DNA of 64,000 nucleotides from contig JAKQEE010000116.1 in assembly GCA_029558635.1 (NCBI GenBank), forward strand, positions 1-64,000, given 5' to 3'. Of the stretch, positions 1-8,066 are shown one piece after another. Numbering within the stretch: the stretch's first letter is position 1; the number at the start of each line of letters is the position of its first letter. The notes under the pieces are model-generated. The model saw only the letters and a list, made by a program, of their open reading frames with translations. It made no database searches and was not told where the DNA came from. The stretch comes from Pseudomonadota bacterium. GTDB taxonomy: Bacteria > Pseudomonadota > Alphaproteobacteria > Micavibrionales > Micavibrionaceae. The position numbers and the translations under genes are program-made.

Positions 1-528
1 AGGGTTGGTCCGCAAAAAGATCATGCGCGATTACTGCGTGCCTTGAAAGCGTGCCGGGAGCAAAATTGGACTCTGGGTTTTGTCGGGGGCGGCGACGATC
101 TGGAACTGCGCCATCTGGCCTACGAACTGGGACTGGATGAGAAAGCCAATTTTCTCGGCGAACGGACGGACATCGACAACCTGATGGAAAAAAGCGATCT
201 ATACGCGCTCATCACCAATTGGGAAGGTTTGCCTCTCACGATTATCGAAGCGATGCGCGCGGGGCTTCCGGTTGTGGCCACGAATGTCGGCGGAGTAGGG
301 GAATTGATCTCCCCTAATGAAACGGGAATTTTGGTTGAACCAAATTCTGACGAAGCACTGATAATGGCCCTTGAAACCCTTCTGAAAGACCGTGACGCTT
401 TGGAAAAAATGGGGCAGGCGGGCCGTAAACGCTATGAAAACCATTTTACCTTTGCCGCCATGGCTCAAAGAACTGTGGCCGTTTACGAGCGCATCACGTC
501 ATTGCCCGACACCCGAAACAGACGGTAA
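1..528 (+). CDS. Glycosyltransferase family 4 (group 1), C-terminal part; cut by the left window edge
   Basis: The reading frame is open from base 1 to the TAA at 526-528, so the start lies outside the window. The visible ~175 residues are the nucleotide-sugar-binding half of a GT-B glycosyltransferase. It opens with a QKD/LLRAL segment typical of the start of the second Rossmann fold and has a GGGDD loop. The retaining-GT4 E-x7-E signature is seen as EGLPLTIIE, followed by the GLPVVATNVGG loop. The family transfers a sugar from an NDP-sugar to a glycan or lipid acceptor at the cytoplasmic face. The acceptor cannot be told here. It lies about 50 bases upstream of the sulfate-activation genes on the same strand, which hints at surface polysaccharide work. 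Confidence 0.9.
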   Translation, partial: RVGPQKDHARLLRALKACREQNWTLGFVGGGDDLELRHLAYELGLDEKANFLGERTDIDNLMEKSDLYALITNWEGLPLTIIEAMRAGLPVVATNVGGVGELISPNETGILVEPNSDEALIMALETLLKDRDALEKMGQAGRKRYENHFTFAAMAQRTVAVYERITSLPDTRNRR

Positions 529-578
529 AAGGCTAAAGGATCCCTTGAAAAAGGTCCATTTGGTTGCTAGAAGTCTGC

Positions 579-1490
579 ATGATCAACGTGCAATCTCAAT
601 CCAATCTCGATGCCCTCGAAAACGAGAGTATATACATAATTCGTGAAACGGTTGCCCAGTGCGACAATCCGGTGATGCTCTATTCCATCGGCAAAGACAG
701 CTCGGTTTTGCTCCACCTGATTATGAAGGCGTTTTATCCGGCCAAACCGCCATTCCCATTGATGCATGTAGATACGACGTGGAAATTCCGCGAGATGATT
801 GAATTCCGTGACCAGCGTGTGAAGGATCTGGGGCTCGATCTCATCGTCCATATCAACGAAGAAGGGGTAAAGCAGGGCATCGGGCCGTTCACCCACGGGT
901 CTTCTGTTCACACTGATGTGATGAAAACCGAAAGCCTGAAACAGGCGCTTGATCAATACAAATTCGATGCGGCATTTGGTGGCGCGCGGCGTGACGAAGA
1001 AAAGTCGCGGGCAAAGGAACGGATTTTCTCCTTCCGCGATGCAAACCACCGCTGGGACCCGAAGAACCAGCGGCCCGAGCCATGGAGCCTTTATAACGGC
1101 TATAAAAGAAAAGGGGAGAGCATTCGCGTCTTTCCGCTCTCCAACTGGACCGAACTCGATATCTGGCAATATATCGCCCGCGAGAATATTCCGATTGTGC
1201 CGCTCTACTATGCCAAAGAACGCCCCGTGGTCGAACGTGACGGCATGCTGCTGATGCTTGATGATGACCGCTTCCCGCTGGGGCCGGATGAAAAACCGCA
1301 AATGAAAAAAGTGCGCTTCCGCACGCTGGGATGTTATCCGCTGACGGGCGCGATTGAATCGGACGCTGCAAATCTGGATGACATTATTCAGGAAATGCTG
1401 CTCGCCAAAACCTCGGAACGCCAAGGCCGCGCGATTGACAAAGACGGATCAGGCTCGATGGAACGCAAGAAAAAAGAGGGGTATTTCTAA
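579..1490 (+). CDS. cysD: Sulfate adenylyltransferase subunit 2 (ATP sulfurylase small subunit)
   Basis: This is the catalytic small subunit of ATP sulfurylase, which makes adenylylsulfate (APS) from ATP and sulfate in the cytoplasm and is driven by the CysN GTPase. The 303-residue protein is normal length and matches CysD throughout: PP-loop SIGKDSS at about residues 36-42, [40 protein letters not shown], and the C-terminal ERQGR...KKKEGYF end. The ATG at 579 is preferred over an upstream TTG at 564 because it aligns with the usual CysD N-terminus; no strong Shine-Dalgarno (SD) sequence is seen. Its TAA overlaps the ATG of cysNC by one base, so the two are translationally coupled. Confidence 0.96.
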   Translation: MINVQSQSNLDALENESIYIIRETVAQCDNPVMLYSIGKDSSVLLHLIMKAFYPAKPPFPLMHVDTTWKFREMIEFRDQRVKDLGLDLIVHINEEGVKQGIGPFTHGSSVHTDVMKTESLKQALDQYKFDAAFGGARRDEEKSRAKERIFSFRDANHRWDPKNQRPEPWSLYNGYKRKGESIRVFPLSNWTELDIWQYIARENIPIVPLYYAKERPVVERDGMLLMLDDDRFPLGPDEKPQMKKVRFRTLGCYPLTGAIESDAANLDDIIQEMLLAKTSERQGRAIDKDGSGSMERKKKEGYF

Positions 1491-3358
1491 TGTCGGCTCC
1501 TTTGGTTTTTGATGACAACAAAACCTTGCTGCGCTTTATCACCTGCGGCTCGGTTGATGACGGCAAATCAACGCTGATCGGACGGATGTTGTATGAATCG
1601 AAAATGATCTTCGAAGACCAGTTGGCGTCCCTTGAAAATGACAGCAAGAAATTCGGGACCACCGGCGGCGATTTCGACTTTGCGCTGTTGGTGGATGGTC
1701 TCTCCGCCGAACGCGAACAAGGAATCACCATCGACGTGGCCTATCGATTTTTCGCGACAGACAAACGCAAATTCATTGTGGCGGACACCCCCGGTCACGA
1801 ACAATATACGCGTAACATGGCCACCGGCGCCTCGACCGCGCAATTGGCCATTGTGATGATCGACGCGCGGAAAGGCGTTCTGACCCAGACCCGTCGCCAC
1901 AGTTTTATTGTCTCGATGCTGGGCGTGAAACATATTGTTGTTGCCGTCAATAAAATGGATTTGGTGGACTTTGCGCAAGACACCTATGAACGGATCAAGG
2001 CTGACTACTTGAAGATGGCTGAAAATCTGGGGTTCAAGACGATTGAGGTCATGCCGCTTTCAGCCCTCAAAGGCGATAACATTGTCACCAAATCGGATCG
2101 GATGGACTGGTATGACGGCGTCCCGCTCTTTACTTATCTCGAACAGGTGGATGTGAGTGGCAAAGATATCGCCGCCGCCCCGTTCCGGATGGCGGTGCAA
2201 TGGGTCAACCGCCCCAATCTTGATTTCCGTGGCTTTGCGGGTGAAATCGCATCGGGCATGATCCATGCGGGCGATGCGGTCATGGTTCTTCCGTCGCGCA
2301 AAACTTCCACAGTCAAACGCATCGTCACCTATGACGGCGATCTGCCACAAGCGCAGGCAGGCAAAGCGGTCACATTGACTCTCTCCGATGAAATCGACAT
2401 TTCGCGTGGCGACGTGTTGGCGGCGGCGAACGATCCGTGCGATGTGGCCGATATTTTCAAAACGCGCATTCTGTGGATGTCGGAAAAACCGATGATTACG
2501 GGTCGCCAGTATCTGTTCCGCACGGGAACCAATTCCGCCATCTGCACGATCTCGCGTCCCGATTACGGCCTTGATGTGAACACCTTTGAACACCGTGCGG
2601 CCAAATCATTGGACCTGAACGAAATCGGTGTATGCGATGCGTTGCTGGATCGTCCGGTGGCATTCGAAAGCTACGACGATAACAAAACGCTCGGCGCGTT
2701 TATTCTGATCGACCGACTGACCTTTGAAACAGTGGCAATGGGGATGATCCTTCACCCGATGCGTCGTTCGGAAAATGTCCACGCGCAAAAACTTGAATTG
2801 GAACGCGACGACCGCGCTGCCGCCAAAGGCCAGAAACCCTGCGTGTTGTGGATGACCGGACTTTCCGGTGCAGGCAAATCGACAATTGCCAACGTGCTTG
2901 AGAAAAAACTTCATGCCCGTGGTGCGCATACAATGATTCTGGACGGGGATAACATCCGCCGCGGCCTCAACCGTGATCTGGGCTTTACCGAAGCCGACCG
3001 CGCCGAAAATATCCGCCGCGTTGCCGAAGTCGCAAAGTTGATGAGCGATGCAGGTCTGATCACCATTGTGTCCTTTATCTCGCCTTTCCGCGCCGAACGC
3101 CAGATGGCGCGAGACATTATCGGCGACGATCATTTTATCGAAGCCTTTGTCGACACGCCGCTTGACGTGGCCGAGAGCAGAGATGTCAAAGGTCTTTATA
3201 AAAAGGCCCGCGCCGGAGAAATTCCGAACTTCACAGGGATTGGCTCTCCTTATGAAGAGCCTGAGCATCCCGAGCTGGTGTTGAAAACAACCGAACAAAG
3301 CGCCGAAGGCTTGGCCGATATGGCGCTCGCGCACTTGACGAAAAAAGGATTTGTCTAG
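1490..3358 (+). CDS. cysNC: Bifunctional sulfate adenylyltransferase subunit 1 / adenylylsulfate kinase
   Basis: A 622-residue fusion. The N-terminal part is a translation-factor GTPase (CysN) with P-loop GSVDDGKST near residue 25, [17 protein letters not shown], and NKMD; it powers APS formation by CysD. The C-terminal part is APS kinase (CysC) with P-loop GLSGAGKS at about residues 457-464, [10 protein letters not shown], and the ISPFRAER segment that carries the serine phosphorylated in this family. Together the product is PAPS. It overlaps cysD by one base and is followed after two bases by cysQ. The NC fusion is common in alphaproteobacteria and in rhizobial NodQ, where the PAPS feeds glycan sulfation. 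Confidence 0.96.
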   Translation: MSAPLVFDDNKTLLRFITCGSVDDGKSTLIGRMLYESKMIFEDQLASLENDSKKFGTTGGDFDFALLVDGLSAEREQGITIDVAYRFFATDKRKFIVADTPGHEQYTRNMATGASTAQLAIVMIDARKGVLTQTRRHSFIVSMLGVKHIVVAVNKMDLVDFAQDTYERIKADYLKMAENLGFKTIEVMPLSALKGDNIVTKSDRMDWYDGVPLFTYLEQVDVSGKDIAAAPFRMAVQWVNRPNLDFRGFAGEIASGMIHAGDAVMVLPSRKTSTVKRIVTYDGDLPQAQAGKAVTLTLSDEIDISRGDVLAAANDPCDVADIFKTRILWMSEKPMITGRQYLFRTGTNSAICTISRPDYGLDVNTFEHRAAKSLDLNEIGVCDALLDRPVAFESYDDNKTLGAFILIDRLTFETVAMGMILHPMRRSENVHAQKLELERDDRAAAKGQKPCVLWMTGLSGAGKSTIANVLEKKLHARGAHTMILDGDNIRRGLNRDLGFTEADRAENIRRVAEVAKLMSDAGLITIVSFISPFRAERQMARDIIGDDHFIEAFVDTPLDVAESRDVKGLYKKARAGEIPNFTGIGSPYEEPEHPELVLKTTEQSAEGLADMALAHLTKKGFV

Positions 3359-3360
3359 GT

Positions 3361-4122
3361 ATGGGTTTCCCGCTTGAAGATTGGTTGGAACGTTGCATCG
3401 AGATTGCCGACCGTGCAGGCGATGCCATCATGGAAGTTTATGCCCGCCCCGAAATCGAGAAAGTGGTCAAAGACGATAAAAGTCCGTTGACCGAAGCCGA
3501 TCTCGCCGCCAACCGCATCATTGTCGACGCTTTGAAAACATTGACGCCTGACATCGTCATCGTATCTGAAGAAGAAGCGGAAAAATGCGAAGGGCATAAA
3601 ACCTTTTGGCTGGTTGATCCGCTGGACGGAACGCGCGAGTTTTTGAAACGCAACGGCGAATTCACCGTCAATATTGCCTTGGTGCATAACGGCCTTCCTG
3701 TTCTGGGCGTGGTCTCGGCTCCCGCATTGGGAGGTGTTTACGCTGGTGGGCAGGGACTTCCGGCCCGCAAACGCGAAAATGGCGAGTGGTCAAAGATTGA
3801 GACAGACAAAAACTCTCCGTCCACCGTCAGAATAGTAGCGTCCCGCTCGCATGGCAGCAATGAAGTTGATCTCTGGATCGAAAAGAATTTTACAGCCGTT
3901 GAATTGTTGAGTGTCGGATCTTCACTGAAATTTTGCATGGTGGCGGAAGGCAAGGCGCATTACTACCCGCGCTTCGGCCGCACCATGGAATGGGACACGG
4001 CGGCAGGCCAAGCCGTTCTGATGGCGGCGGGCGGTTCGGTCATCACGCTCGACAATCAACCTTTTATCTATGGAAAAAAAGGATTCGAGAATCCTCACCT
4101 GATCGCGAAACACAATTTATAA
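3361..4122 (+). CDS. cysQ: 3'(2'),5'-bisphosphate nucleotidase
   Basis: A member of the inositol-monophosphatase superfamily that hydrolyses 3'-phosphoadenosine 5'-phosphate (PAP), the by-product of PAPS use, and so prevents its build-up. The 253 residues contain the metal-binding EE pair (VSEEEAEK), the DPLDGTREF motif (DPLDGTKEF in most CysQ) and the C-terminal WDTAAGQAVLMAAGG motif. It starts two bases after cysNC, completing a cysD-cysNC-cysQ operon. No cysH, cysI or cysJ is in the window, so whether the PAPS goes to sulfite reduction or to sulfotransferases is not shown. Confidence 0.95.
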   Translation: MGFPLEDWLERCIEIADRAGDAIMEVYARPEIEKVVKDDKSPLTEADLAANRIIVDALKTLTPDIVIVSEEEAEKCEGHKTFWLVDPLDGTREFLKRNGEFTVNIALVHNGLPVLGVVSAPALGGVYAGGQGLPARKRENGEWSKIETDKNSPSTVRIVASRSHGSNEVDLWIEKNFTAVELLSVGSSLKFCMVAEGKAHYYPRFGRTMEWDTAAGQAVLMAAGGSVITLDNQPFIYGKKGFENPHLIAKHNL

Positions 4123-4137
4123 AAATTCGGCAAAAAA

Positions 4138-4212
4138 TGGTGGCGGTGGAGGGATTTGAACCCCCGACCAAAGGATTATGATTCCTCTGCTCTACCGCTG
4201 AGCTACACCGCC
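4138..4212 (-). tRNA. tRNA-Met (CAU anticodon), probably the elongator, with encoded CCA
   Basis: Read on the minus strand, a full cloverleaf folds. The seven-base acceptor stem GGCGGTG pairs with CACCGCC, the D arm is GCTC/GAGC with the GGT motif, the anticodon stem GAGGA/TCCTT encloses loop ATCATAA (anticodon CAU), and the T arm GGGGG/CCCTC encloses loop TTCAAAT. A73 is followed by an encoded CCA at 4138-4140. The sequence around the anticodon resembles alphaproteobacterial elongator tRNA-Met. It is not the initiator: 1-72 is a normal G-C pair and the GGG/CCC anticodon-stem block is absent. A CAU tRNA could also be tRNA-Ile2, but the G29-C41 pair argues against that. Confidence 0.93.
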
Positions 4213-4255
4213 GCGGCTAAAAAGAAGCTTTATATGCTGAATTATCCGCCCCTTG

Positions 4256-4714
4256 TCAAGGTTCTCTTTTTATCATGCTTTGGAGCGTGCGTTCCAGATC
4301 GTTTGGGTCGATATTGTGCTGTTTCGCCAAGGCCAATGCCCGATACAGGTTGTCTTTCCCTTTGGCCAGATTTCCCGTTGCGGCGCAGAAGTAAGCTACA
4401 CGGGCGACTGAAAAAGGGCTTTCCGGAAATTGTTGTACCAGATTATCCAGAATTTGGCCTCGCTGGGCAGCGGCATTGGAATTATAGGCGTCTCTGAGCA
4501 TATTGGTATAGCTTTTATGCTTGTCCGGAGAAATAAATTGCAGCTCTTTCTGGCTGGCTCTGGCTAGAGCGGTTCTTAGAAATACAACAGGATCAGGAGC
4601 ATTCTCGGCAGAAGATTTCTGCGCCTGAACCGTCATCGGACGATGGTTCTGGGGGGGAGGGGCTGCGCCATGTCCCTTTTTCTTTTGGGGTCTGTCTTTG
4701 TGGGAATGTTTCAT
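4256..4714 (-). CDS. Hypothetical protein with possible TPR-like helical C-terminus
   Basis: I do not recognise the family. The 152-residue protein has a very basic, His/Lys/Pro-rich N-terminus (about residues 1-35) and then predicted helices with a TPR-like rhythm (SPFSVARVAYFCAATGNLAKG followed by YRALALAK, residues about 105-130). There is no signal peptide or membrane segment. The start ATG lies three bases after the mnmA stop, so it is almost certainly the second gene of the mnmA transcript. A role as an RNA-binding or scaffold protein would only be a guess from the charge. Confidence 0.7.
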   Translation of the reverse strand: MKHSHKDRPQKKKGHGAAPPPQNHRPMTVQAQKSSAENAPDPVVFLRTALARASQKELQFISPDKHKSYTNMLRDAYNSNAAAQRGQILDNLVQQFPESPFSVARVAYFCAATGNLAKGKDNLYRALALAKQHNIDPNDLERTLQSMIKREP

Positions 4715-4717
4715 ATT

Positions 4718-5863
4718 TTACGCAACCTGTTGAAGGGTTGAAAGTTCGGTATCTGAAATCCATCCGCCACCGATCACGCGCTCACCAACGTAACACACGG
4801 CAGCTTGCCCAGGGGAGACGCCATACTGGGCATCGAGAAGATATAAACGGGCGGAGCCGTCTTCAGAACGGATGAGGGTCGCGGGAACGGCACGCGTCAT
4901 AGAGCGGAGCTTGACGTCAACGGCGACTTCGTGAACCGCAATATCATCTAGCCAGTTGCAATCTTTAAGATGAACGATATTCCGTGCGAGCGCTTCCTTG
5001 GGCCCGACCGTCACCCGCGCAGTGTCTGCATCAATTGCAACGACATAGAGCGGATCGTTGTTCTCGGTATACCCGCCGCCGATCCCAAGCCCCTTGCGTT
5101 GCCCGATTGTGTAATGGATGACGCCGTGATGGTGCCCCAATACCCGCCCGTCGAGGTGAACGATATCGCCCGCACGTTCCGCTTCGGGCGCGATTTTTTT
5201 GACAACCGACGCGTAATCGCCGTTCGGCACAAAACAAATATCTTGGGAATCCGGTTTGTCGGCATTGACCAACCCCAGCCGCTCGGCCTCACGGCGTGTC
5301 ACGTCTTTGGTCCATCCCCCCAAAGGAAAGCGCAGGAAATCAAGCTGGCCTTGCGTGGTGGCAAACAGGAAATAACTTTGATCTTTTGTGGGGTCCACGG
5401 CACGAAGAAGCGATGCGCGTCCGTCATCACCCATGATGCGCTGAACGTAATGGCCGGTGACCATACAATCGGCATTCAGGTCTTTCGCAACTTGCAACAA
5501 GTCGCGGAATTTCACGGTTTGATTGCATTTGACGCATGGGATCGGCGTCTCGCCTTTGAGGTATGAGTCGACAAATTCATCGATCACCGCCTGACGGAAA
5601 TTGCTTTCGTAATTAAGAACATAGTGGGGAAATCCGCGTTCTTCGGCCACACGTTTGGCGTCGTAAATGTCCTTGCCCGCACAGCACGCGCCTTTTTTGG
5701 CCAGAGCCTCGCCGTAATCGTAAAGCTGGAGCGTCACACCCACCACATCATACCCCTGTTCATGGAGGAGGGCAGCGGCCACAGATGAATCCACCCCGCC
5801 CGACATGGCGACCACCACGCGGGTATCTTTCGGGTCTTTGTCAAAGCCTAAAGAATTCATCAT
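4718..5863 (-). CDS. mnmA: tRNA-specific 2-thiouridylase
   Basis: MnmA uses ATP and persulfide sulfur to put the 2-thio group on U34 of tRNA-Lys, -Glu and -Gln. The protein (about 381 residues) shows the PP-loop [10 protein letters not shown] near the N-terminus, the catalytic-cysteine segment [14 protein letters not shown], the second cysteine in [12 protein letters not shown], the GHYVQR and DQSYFL motifs, and the [12 protein letters not shown] loop. Tandem ATG codons at 5861-5863 and 5858-5860 are plausible starts; a TTG further upstream at 5899 adds unconserved residues and was not chosen. No clear SD is visible. The small gene at 4256-4714 follows after three bases. Confidence 0.95.
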   Translation of the reverse strand: MMNSLGFDKDPKDTRVVVAMSGGVDSSVAAALLHEQGYDVVGVTLQLYDYGEALAKKGACCAGKDIYDAKRVAEERGFPHYVLNYESNFRQAVIDEFVDSYLKGETPIPCVKCNQTVKFRDLLQVAKDLNADCMVTGHYVQRIMGDDGRASLLRAVDPTKDQSYFLFATTQGQLDFLRFPLGGWTKDVTRREAERLGLVNADKPDSQDICFVPNGDYASVVKKIAPEAERAGDIVHLDGRVLGHHHGVIHYTIGQRKGLGIGGGYTENNDPLYVVAIDADTARVTVGPKEALARNIVHLKDCNWLDDIAVHEVAVDVKLRSMTRAVPATLIRSEDGSARLYLLDAQYGVSPGQAAVCYVGERVIGGGWISDTELSTLQQVA

Positions 5864-6087
5864 GGCAGGGACTATAGGGAAGTTAGCTGTCAAAATCAAA
5901 TATTTACCGTAATTTTAAAATCTCGTAACATTCATAATAGTTCGTTTGCGCGGTTTTGTTTTTTTGAGGGCTTTTCCTTCTAAAAATATTTACATAAAGC
6001 AATTTCAGGAAGGAAGAATATCCGGCCCAAAATCACAAACCAGCGCCACTATGTAGGAATTATATCCTAAATGCAAGGAGAAATAGG

Positions 6088-6138
6088 ATGGCCCGATCAT
6101 CCGAATCTCCGATGATCCTAAAATTTACCTCTCCCTGA
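6088..6138 (+). CDS. Possible 16-codon mini-ORF with good SD inside a hairpin (tentative)
   Basis: An ATG at 6088 is preceded by AAGGAG at 6075-6080 at a suitable distance and opens a 16-codon frame (MARSSESPM...) ending at TGA 6136-6138. ATCCTA at 6064-6069 can pair with TAGGAT at 6084-6089, which would cover the start codon and loop out the SD. A second inverted repeat, GATCATC/GATGATC (6095-6101 and 6111-6117), lies inside the frame. There is no plus-strand gene just downstream for it to regulate, so it may be chance. Confidence 0.2.
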   Translation: MARSSESPMILKFTSP

Positions 6139-6180
6139 AGGGTGGGGGTTTTAAAACCGCGAAGTAAACGAAGAGTTTTC

Positions 6181-6247
6181 TAACCGCAGAGTCCGCAGGG
6201 GTAAACAGAGACATAAAACTCTGTGCCCTCCGTGTCCTCTGTGGTTA
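6181..6247. repeat. Imperfect long hairpin of the 'ACCACAGAGGACACGGAGGG' dispersed type
   Basis: Arms 6181-6210 and 6219-6247 are near-complementary over about 30 bases around an 8-base AT-rich loop. The innermost CAGAG/CTCTG and the outer TAACC/GGTTA parts pair perfectly. Read on the minus strand it begins TTAACCACAGAGGACACGGA. From memory, sequences of this style occur at many places in unrelated bacterial genomes and give rise to spurious peptides with a TEDTEGTE signature, as this one does on the minus strand. The function is unknown. The copy number in this genome cannot be judged from one window. Confidence 0.6.
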
Positions 6248-6252
6248 ATAAA

Positions 6253-6284
6253 CTGGATCGCTTCGCATCTGCCCGCAATGACGT
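6253..6284. repeat. Short element resembling the dispersed 'GTCATTGCG...GCGAAGCGATCC' repeat
   Basis: On the minus strand this reads TACGTCATTGCGGGCAGATG followed by CGAAGCGATCCAG. The two ends (CGTCATTGCG and GCGAAGCGATCC) match the style of a palindromic repeat seen in many proteobacterial genomes. The copy here has lost much of its internal symmetry. It follows the longer hairpin within six bases, so the two may travel as a unit or may mark a common landing spot. Confidence 0.45.
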
Positions 6285-6297
6285 ATTTTTGCGGCCT

Positions 6298-6492
6298 TTA
6301 TTCAAAGCGGAGGGCGGGGAAAAATTCGGCGCCGACCGTTCGAACGCACTCAATACCAGCCGCATCGTCAAGCCGTGAACTGGTTATAAAATACTCGCGC
6401 AAGAAACCGACGGCATAATCCGTGTCGCCGCGCGCAATATCATTGGCAACCAACTTGCGGATCAGAGTGCAAGGGTCGGTTCTTTTCGCCAT
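6298..6492 (-). CDS. Small hypothetical protein downstream of ferredoxin
   Basis: A 64-residue frame with an ATG at 6490-6492 that lies one base after the ferredoxin stop, so it would be translated from the same transcript. The protein (MAKRTDPCTLIRKLVAND...) has mixed charge, no signal peptide, no membrane segment and only two cysteines, which do not form a metal motif. I do not recognise it. The tight coupling to the Fe-S operon and normal-looking codon use support a real gene. Its last codons run up to the edge of the repeat-bearing intergenic stretch, so the C-terminus may be recent. Confidence 0.5.
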   Translation of the reverse strand: MAKRTDPCTLIRKLVANDIARGDTDYAVGFLREYFITSSRLDDAAGIECVRTVGAEFFPALRFE

Positions 6493-6493
6493 A

Positions 6494-6835
6494 TCAGAGC
6501 CACTCCGGCTTGGCCCCGGGCAGGGCGACGATCAACCCGTCCAGCTCGTCGGTGATAATGATCTGGCACGACAGACGCGATTTTTTGGTGAGGTGAAAAG
6601 CAAGGTCGAGCATATCCTCCTCGGCCTCGGAAATTTCACCCTCTTCGGGCATCACTTTGTCCCACCAGTCGGGATGCACATAAACGTGACACGTGGCGCA
6701 GGCGAGCGACCCGCCGCACGCGCCTTCGATCTTGTCCATAGCGTGCTTGACGGCAGCCTCCATCACCGACAAACCCACAGGCGCGTCAATGGTTTTAATG
6801 GATCCGTCAATCTGAACGAAATGAATCTGCGGCAT
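6494..6835 (-). CDS. fdx: 2Fe-2S ferredoxin (adrenodoxin type)
   Basis: A 113-residue electron carrier. Four cysteines ligate the cluster in the adrenodoxin-type pattern C-x5-C-x2-C ... C: C40, C46, C49 (CGGSLACATCHVYV) and C90 (RLSCQI). The acidic helix between them (PEEGEISEAEEDML) is the usual partner-docking surface. It lies six bases after the cysteine desulfurase gene, and such ferredoxins supply electrons for Fe-S cluster assembly. The rest of an isc system (iscU, iscA, hscAB) is not in the window. Confidence 0.93.
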   Translation of the reverse strand: MPQIHFVQIDGSIKTIDAPVGLSVMEAAVKHAMDKIEGACGGSLACATCHVYVHPDWWDKVMPEEGEISEAEEDMLDLAFHLTKKSRLSCQIIITDELDGLIVALPGAKPEWL

Positions 6836-6841
6836 TTTCTT

Positions 6842-7945
6842 CTATTCCTTGAGTAATCTGGCGCGAAGCTTATCCCATATGGCACACAACTCCTCAACTT
6901 CTTTTTCGGTGGTGTTAATACCCAGAGAGATACGGAGTGACGCCAAAAGCGGATCGGACACAACGCCCATCGCGCCCAGAACGTTGGAAAGTCGTGTGCT
7001 GCCGCTGGAACAGGCCGACCCCGCACTGACGGCAACGCCTTCCAGATCGAACGCCATCAACAGCGTATCGTTGGGCACACCTTTGATCGTCATGAATGAA
7101 GTGTTGGCCGTGCGCGGCACATTTGCGCCGTAAACCGTAACACGCGGTGATGTCTGGAAATGCACCTCAATCCGGTCGCGCAAAGCGCCAAGCGATTGAA
7201 ATTTTTCAAACGACGAACAGGCCATCTCGGCGGCTAACCCGAAGCCGGCAATTCCCGCAACGTTCTCGGTCCCGCCGCGTTGCCGACGTTCCTGCCCGCC
7301 GCCCTGAAGAAGTTTGTAAGGTGTCACGCCCGGGGCAATCACCATCGCCCCCACACCTTGCGGCCCGCCGATTTTGTGCGCCGAGAGGGTGAGGAAATCA
7401 ACGCCCAGACTTTCCCGTGTAAACGCAAAACGCCCATATCCCTGAACCGCGTCCGAATGCACCATCGCGCCTGCATCTTTGGCGAGCTTTGCGATTTCGG
7501 CCACGGGTTGAATGACACCCGTTTCATTATTGGCCGTCATGACGGACACAAGGGCAGGGGAAGGACCGGACGAGAGCATTTTTTTGAACGCGTCGAGATC
7601 AACCACGCCGTCGCTGGTGACGGGAATGGTTTCAAGCGCCACACCGCAATCCATGATTGATGGATGCTCGATGGCGGACGCCAGAATGCGTTTCCCCTCG
7701 AACCCTTTAAAGACGGTGGTGTTGCCTTCAGTCGCGCCGGAATTGAAAATCACCTGCTGCGCATCGACATTTAAAGTTGCCGCCACTTGACGGCGCGCGG
7801 TTTCGATCCGCTTTCTGGCCTCTCGCCCGAAGCTGTGGGGCGATGACGCATTGCCCACTTCGCCCATAACTTCGACGACCAGAGAAATAACCTCTGGGCG
7901 GATGCGGGCGGTGGCGTTGGCGTCGAAATAAAGTTTTTTGTCCAT
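6842..7945 (-). CDS. Cysteine desulfurase (NifS/IscS family)
   Basis: A PLP enzyme that removes sulfur from L-cysteine as a persulfide for Fe-S clusters and thio-tRNA. The 367-residue protein shows YFDANATARIRPEV at the N-terminus, the NSGATEGNTT cofactor loop, the PLP lysine in SAHKIGGPQGVGAM (about residue 190) and the catalytic cysteine in SAGSACSSGS (about residue 310). It is somewhat shorter than E. coli IscS. The ATG at 7943-7945 is preferred over the adjacent upstream TTG. The ferredoxin gene follows, and an alpha/beta hydrolase is divergent on the other side. It could also be the sulfur donor for MnmA, encoded nearby. Confidence 0.93.
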   Translation of the reverse strand: MDKKLYFDANATARIRPEVISLVVEVMGEVGNASSPHSFGREARKRIETARRQVAATLNVDAQQVIFNSGATEGNTTVFKGFEGKRILASAIEHPSIMDCGVALETIPVTSDGVVDLDAFKKMLSSGPSPALVSVMTANNETGVIQPVAEIAKLAKDAGAMVHSDAVQGYGRFAFTRESLGVDFLTLSAHKIGGPQGVGAMVIAPGVTPYKLLQGGGQERRQRGGTENVAGIAGFGLAAEMACSSFEKFQSLGALRDRIEVHFQTSPRVTVYGANVPRTANTSFMTIKGVPNDTLLMAFDLEGVAVSAGSACSSGSTRLSNVLGAMGVVSDPLLASLRISLGINTTEKEVEELCAIWDKLRARLLKE

Positions 7946-8066
7946 CAAGACTTGAAATACAAAATATCCACAACAAAATCAATATGTTATGAGAAACTAT
8001 TGGACATTGGCTTCGCAAATGGTCTATAGCTTCAAAAAATTAACCAAAAAGAAGTTACGGGAACAC

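Larger units (their letters stand above)
5900..6297. other. Non-coding intergenic stretch with several hairpins and two dispersed-repeat-like elements
   Basis: About 400 bases between the mnmA promoter side and the end of the Fe-S operon contain no convincing gene. The left half is AT-rich and should hold the mnmA promoter. Further right are a 12-base perfect palindrome GGTTTTAAAACC at 6147-6158, an SD-hiding hairpin with a 16-codon mini-ORF (6064-6138), a long imperfect hairpin (6181-6247) and a second repeat-like block (6253-6284). The last two resemble sequences scattered through many bacterial genomes and are listed separately. Confidence 0.75.

Noticed and set aside
567-1424. Long open frame on the minus strand across cysD
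   Set aside because: It is the antisense shadow of cysD, with no SD and no recognisable protein; cysD matches its family along its whole length.
4138-4212. Assignment of the CAU tRNA as tRNA-Ile2 (TilS substrate)
   Set aside because: The anticodon is compatible, and tilS is at the other end of the window, but the anticodon stem (G29-C41) and loop fit elongator tRNA-Met better.
4156-4497. Plus-strand frame starting inside the tRNA
   Set aside because: It runs antisense through the tRNA and the 4256-4714 gene, with no SD or family match.
6180-6371. Minus-strand frame with a TTEDTEGTE peptide
   Set aside because: This peptide is the translation of the dispersed hairpin and is a known kind of false protein; the frame has no SD and runs across repeat DNA.
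8037-8042. TTAACC as a CtrA-binding site before the alpha/beta hydrolase
   Set aside because: Only one half-site; no TTAA-N7-TTAA pair was found here or before mipZ.
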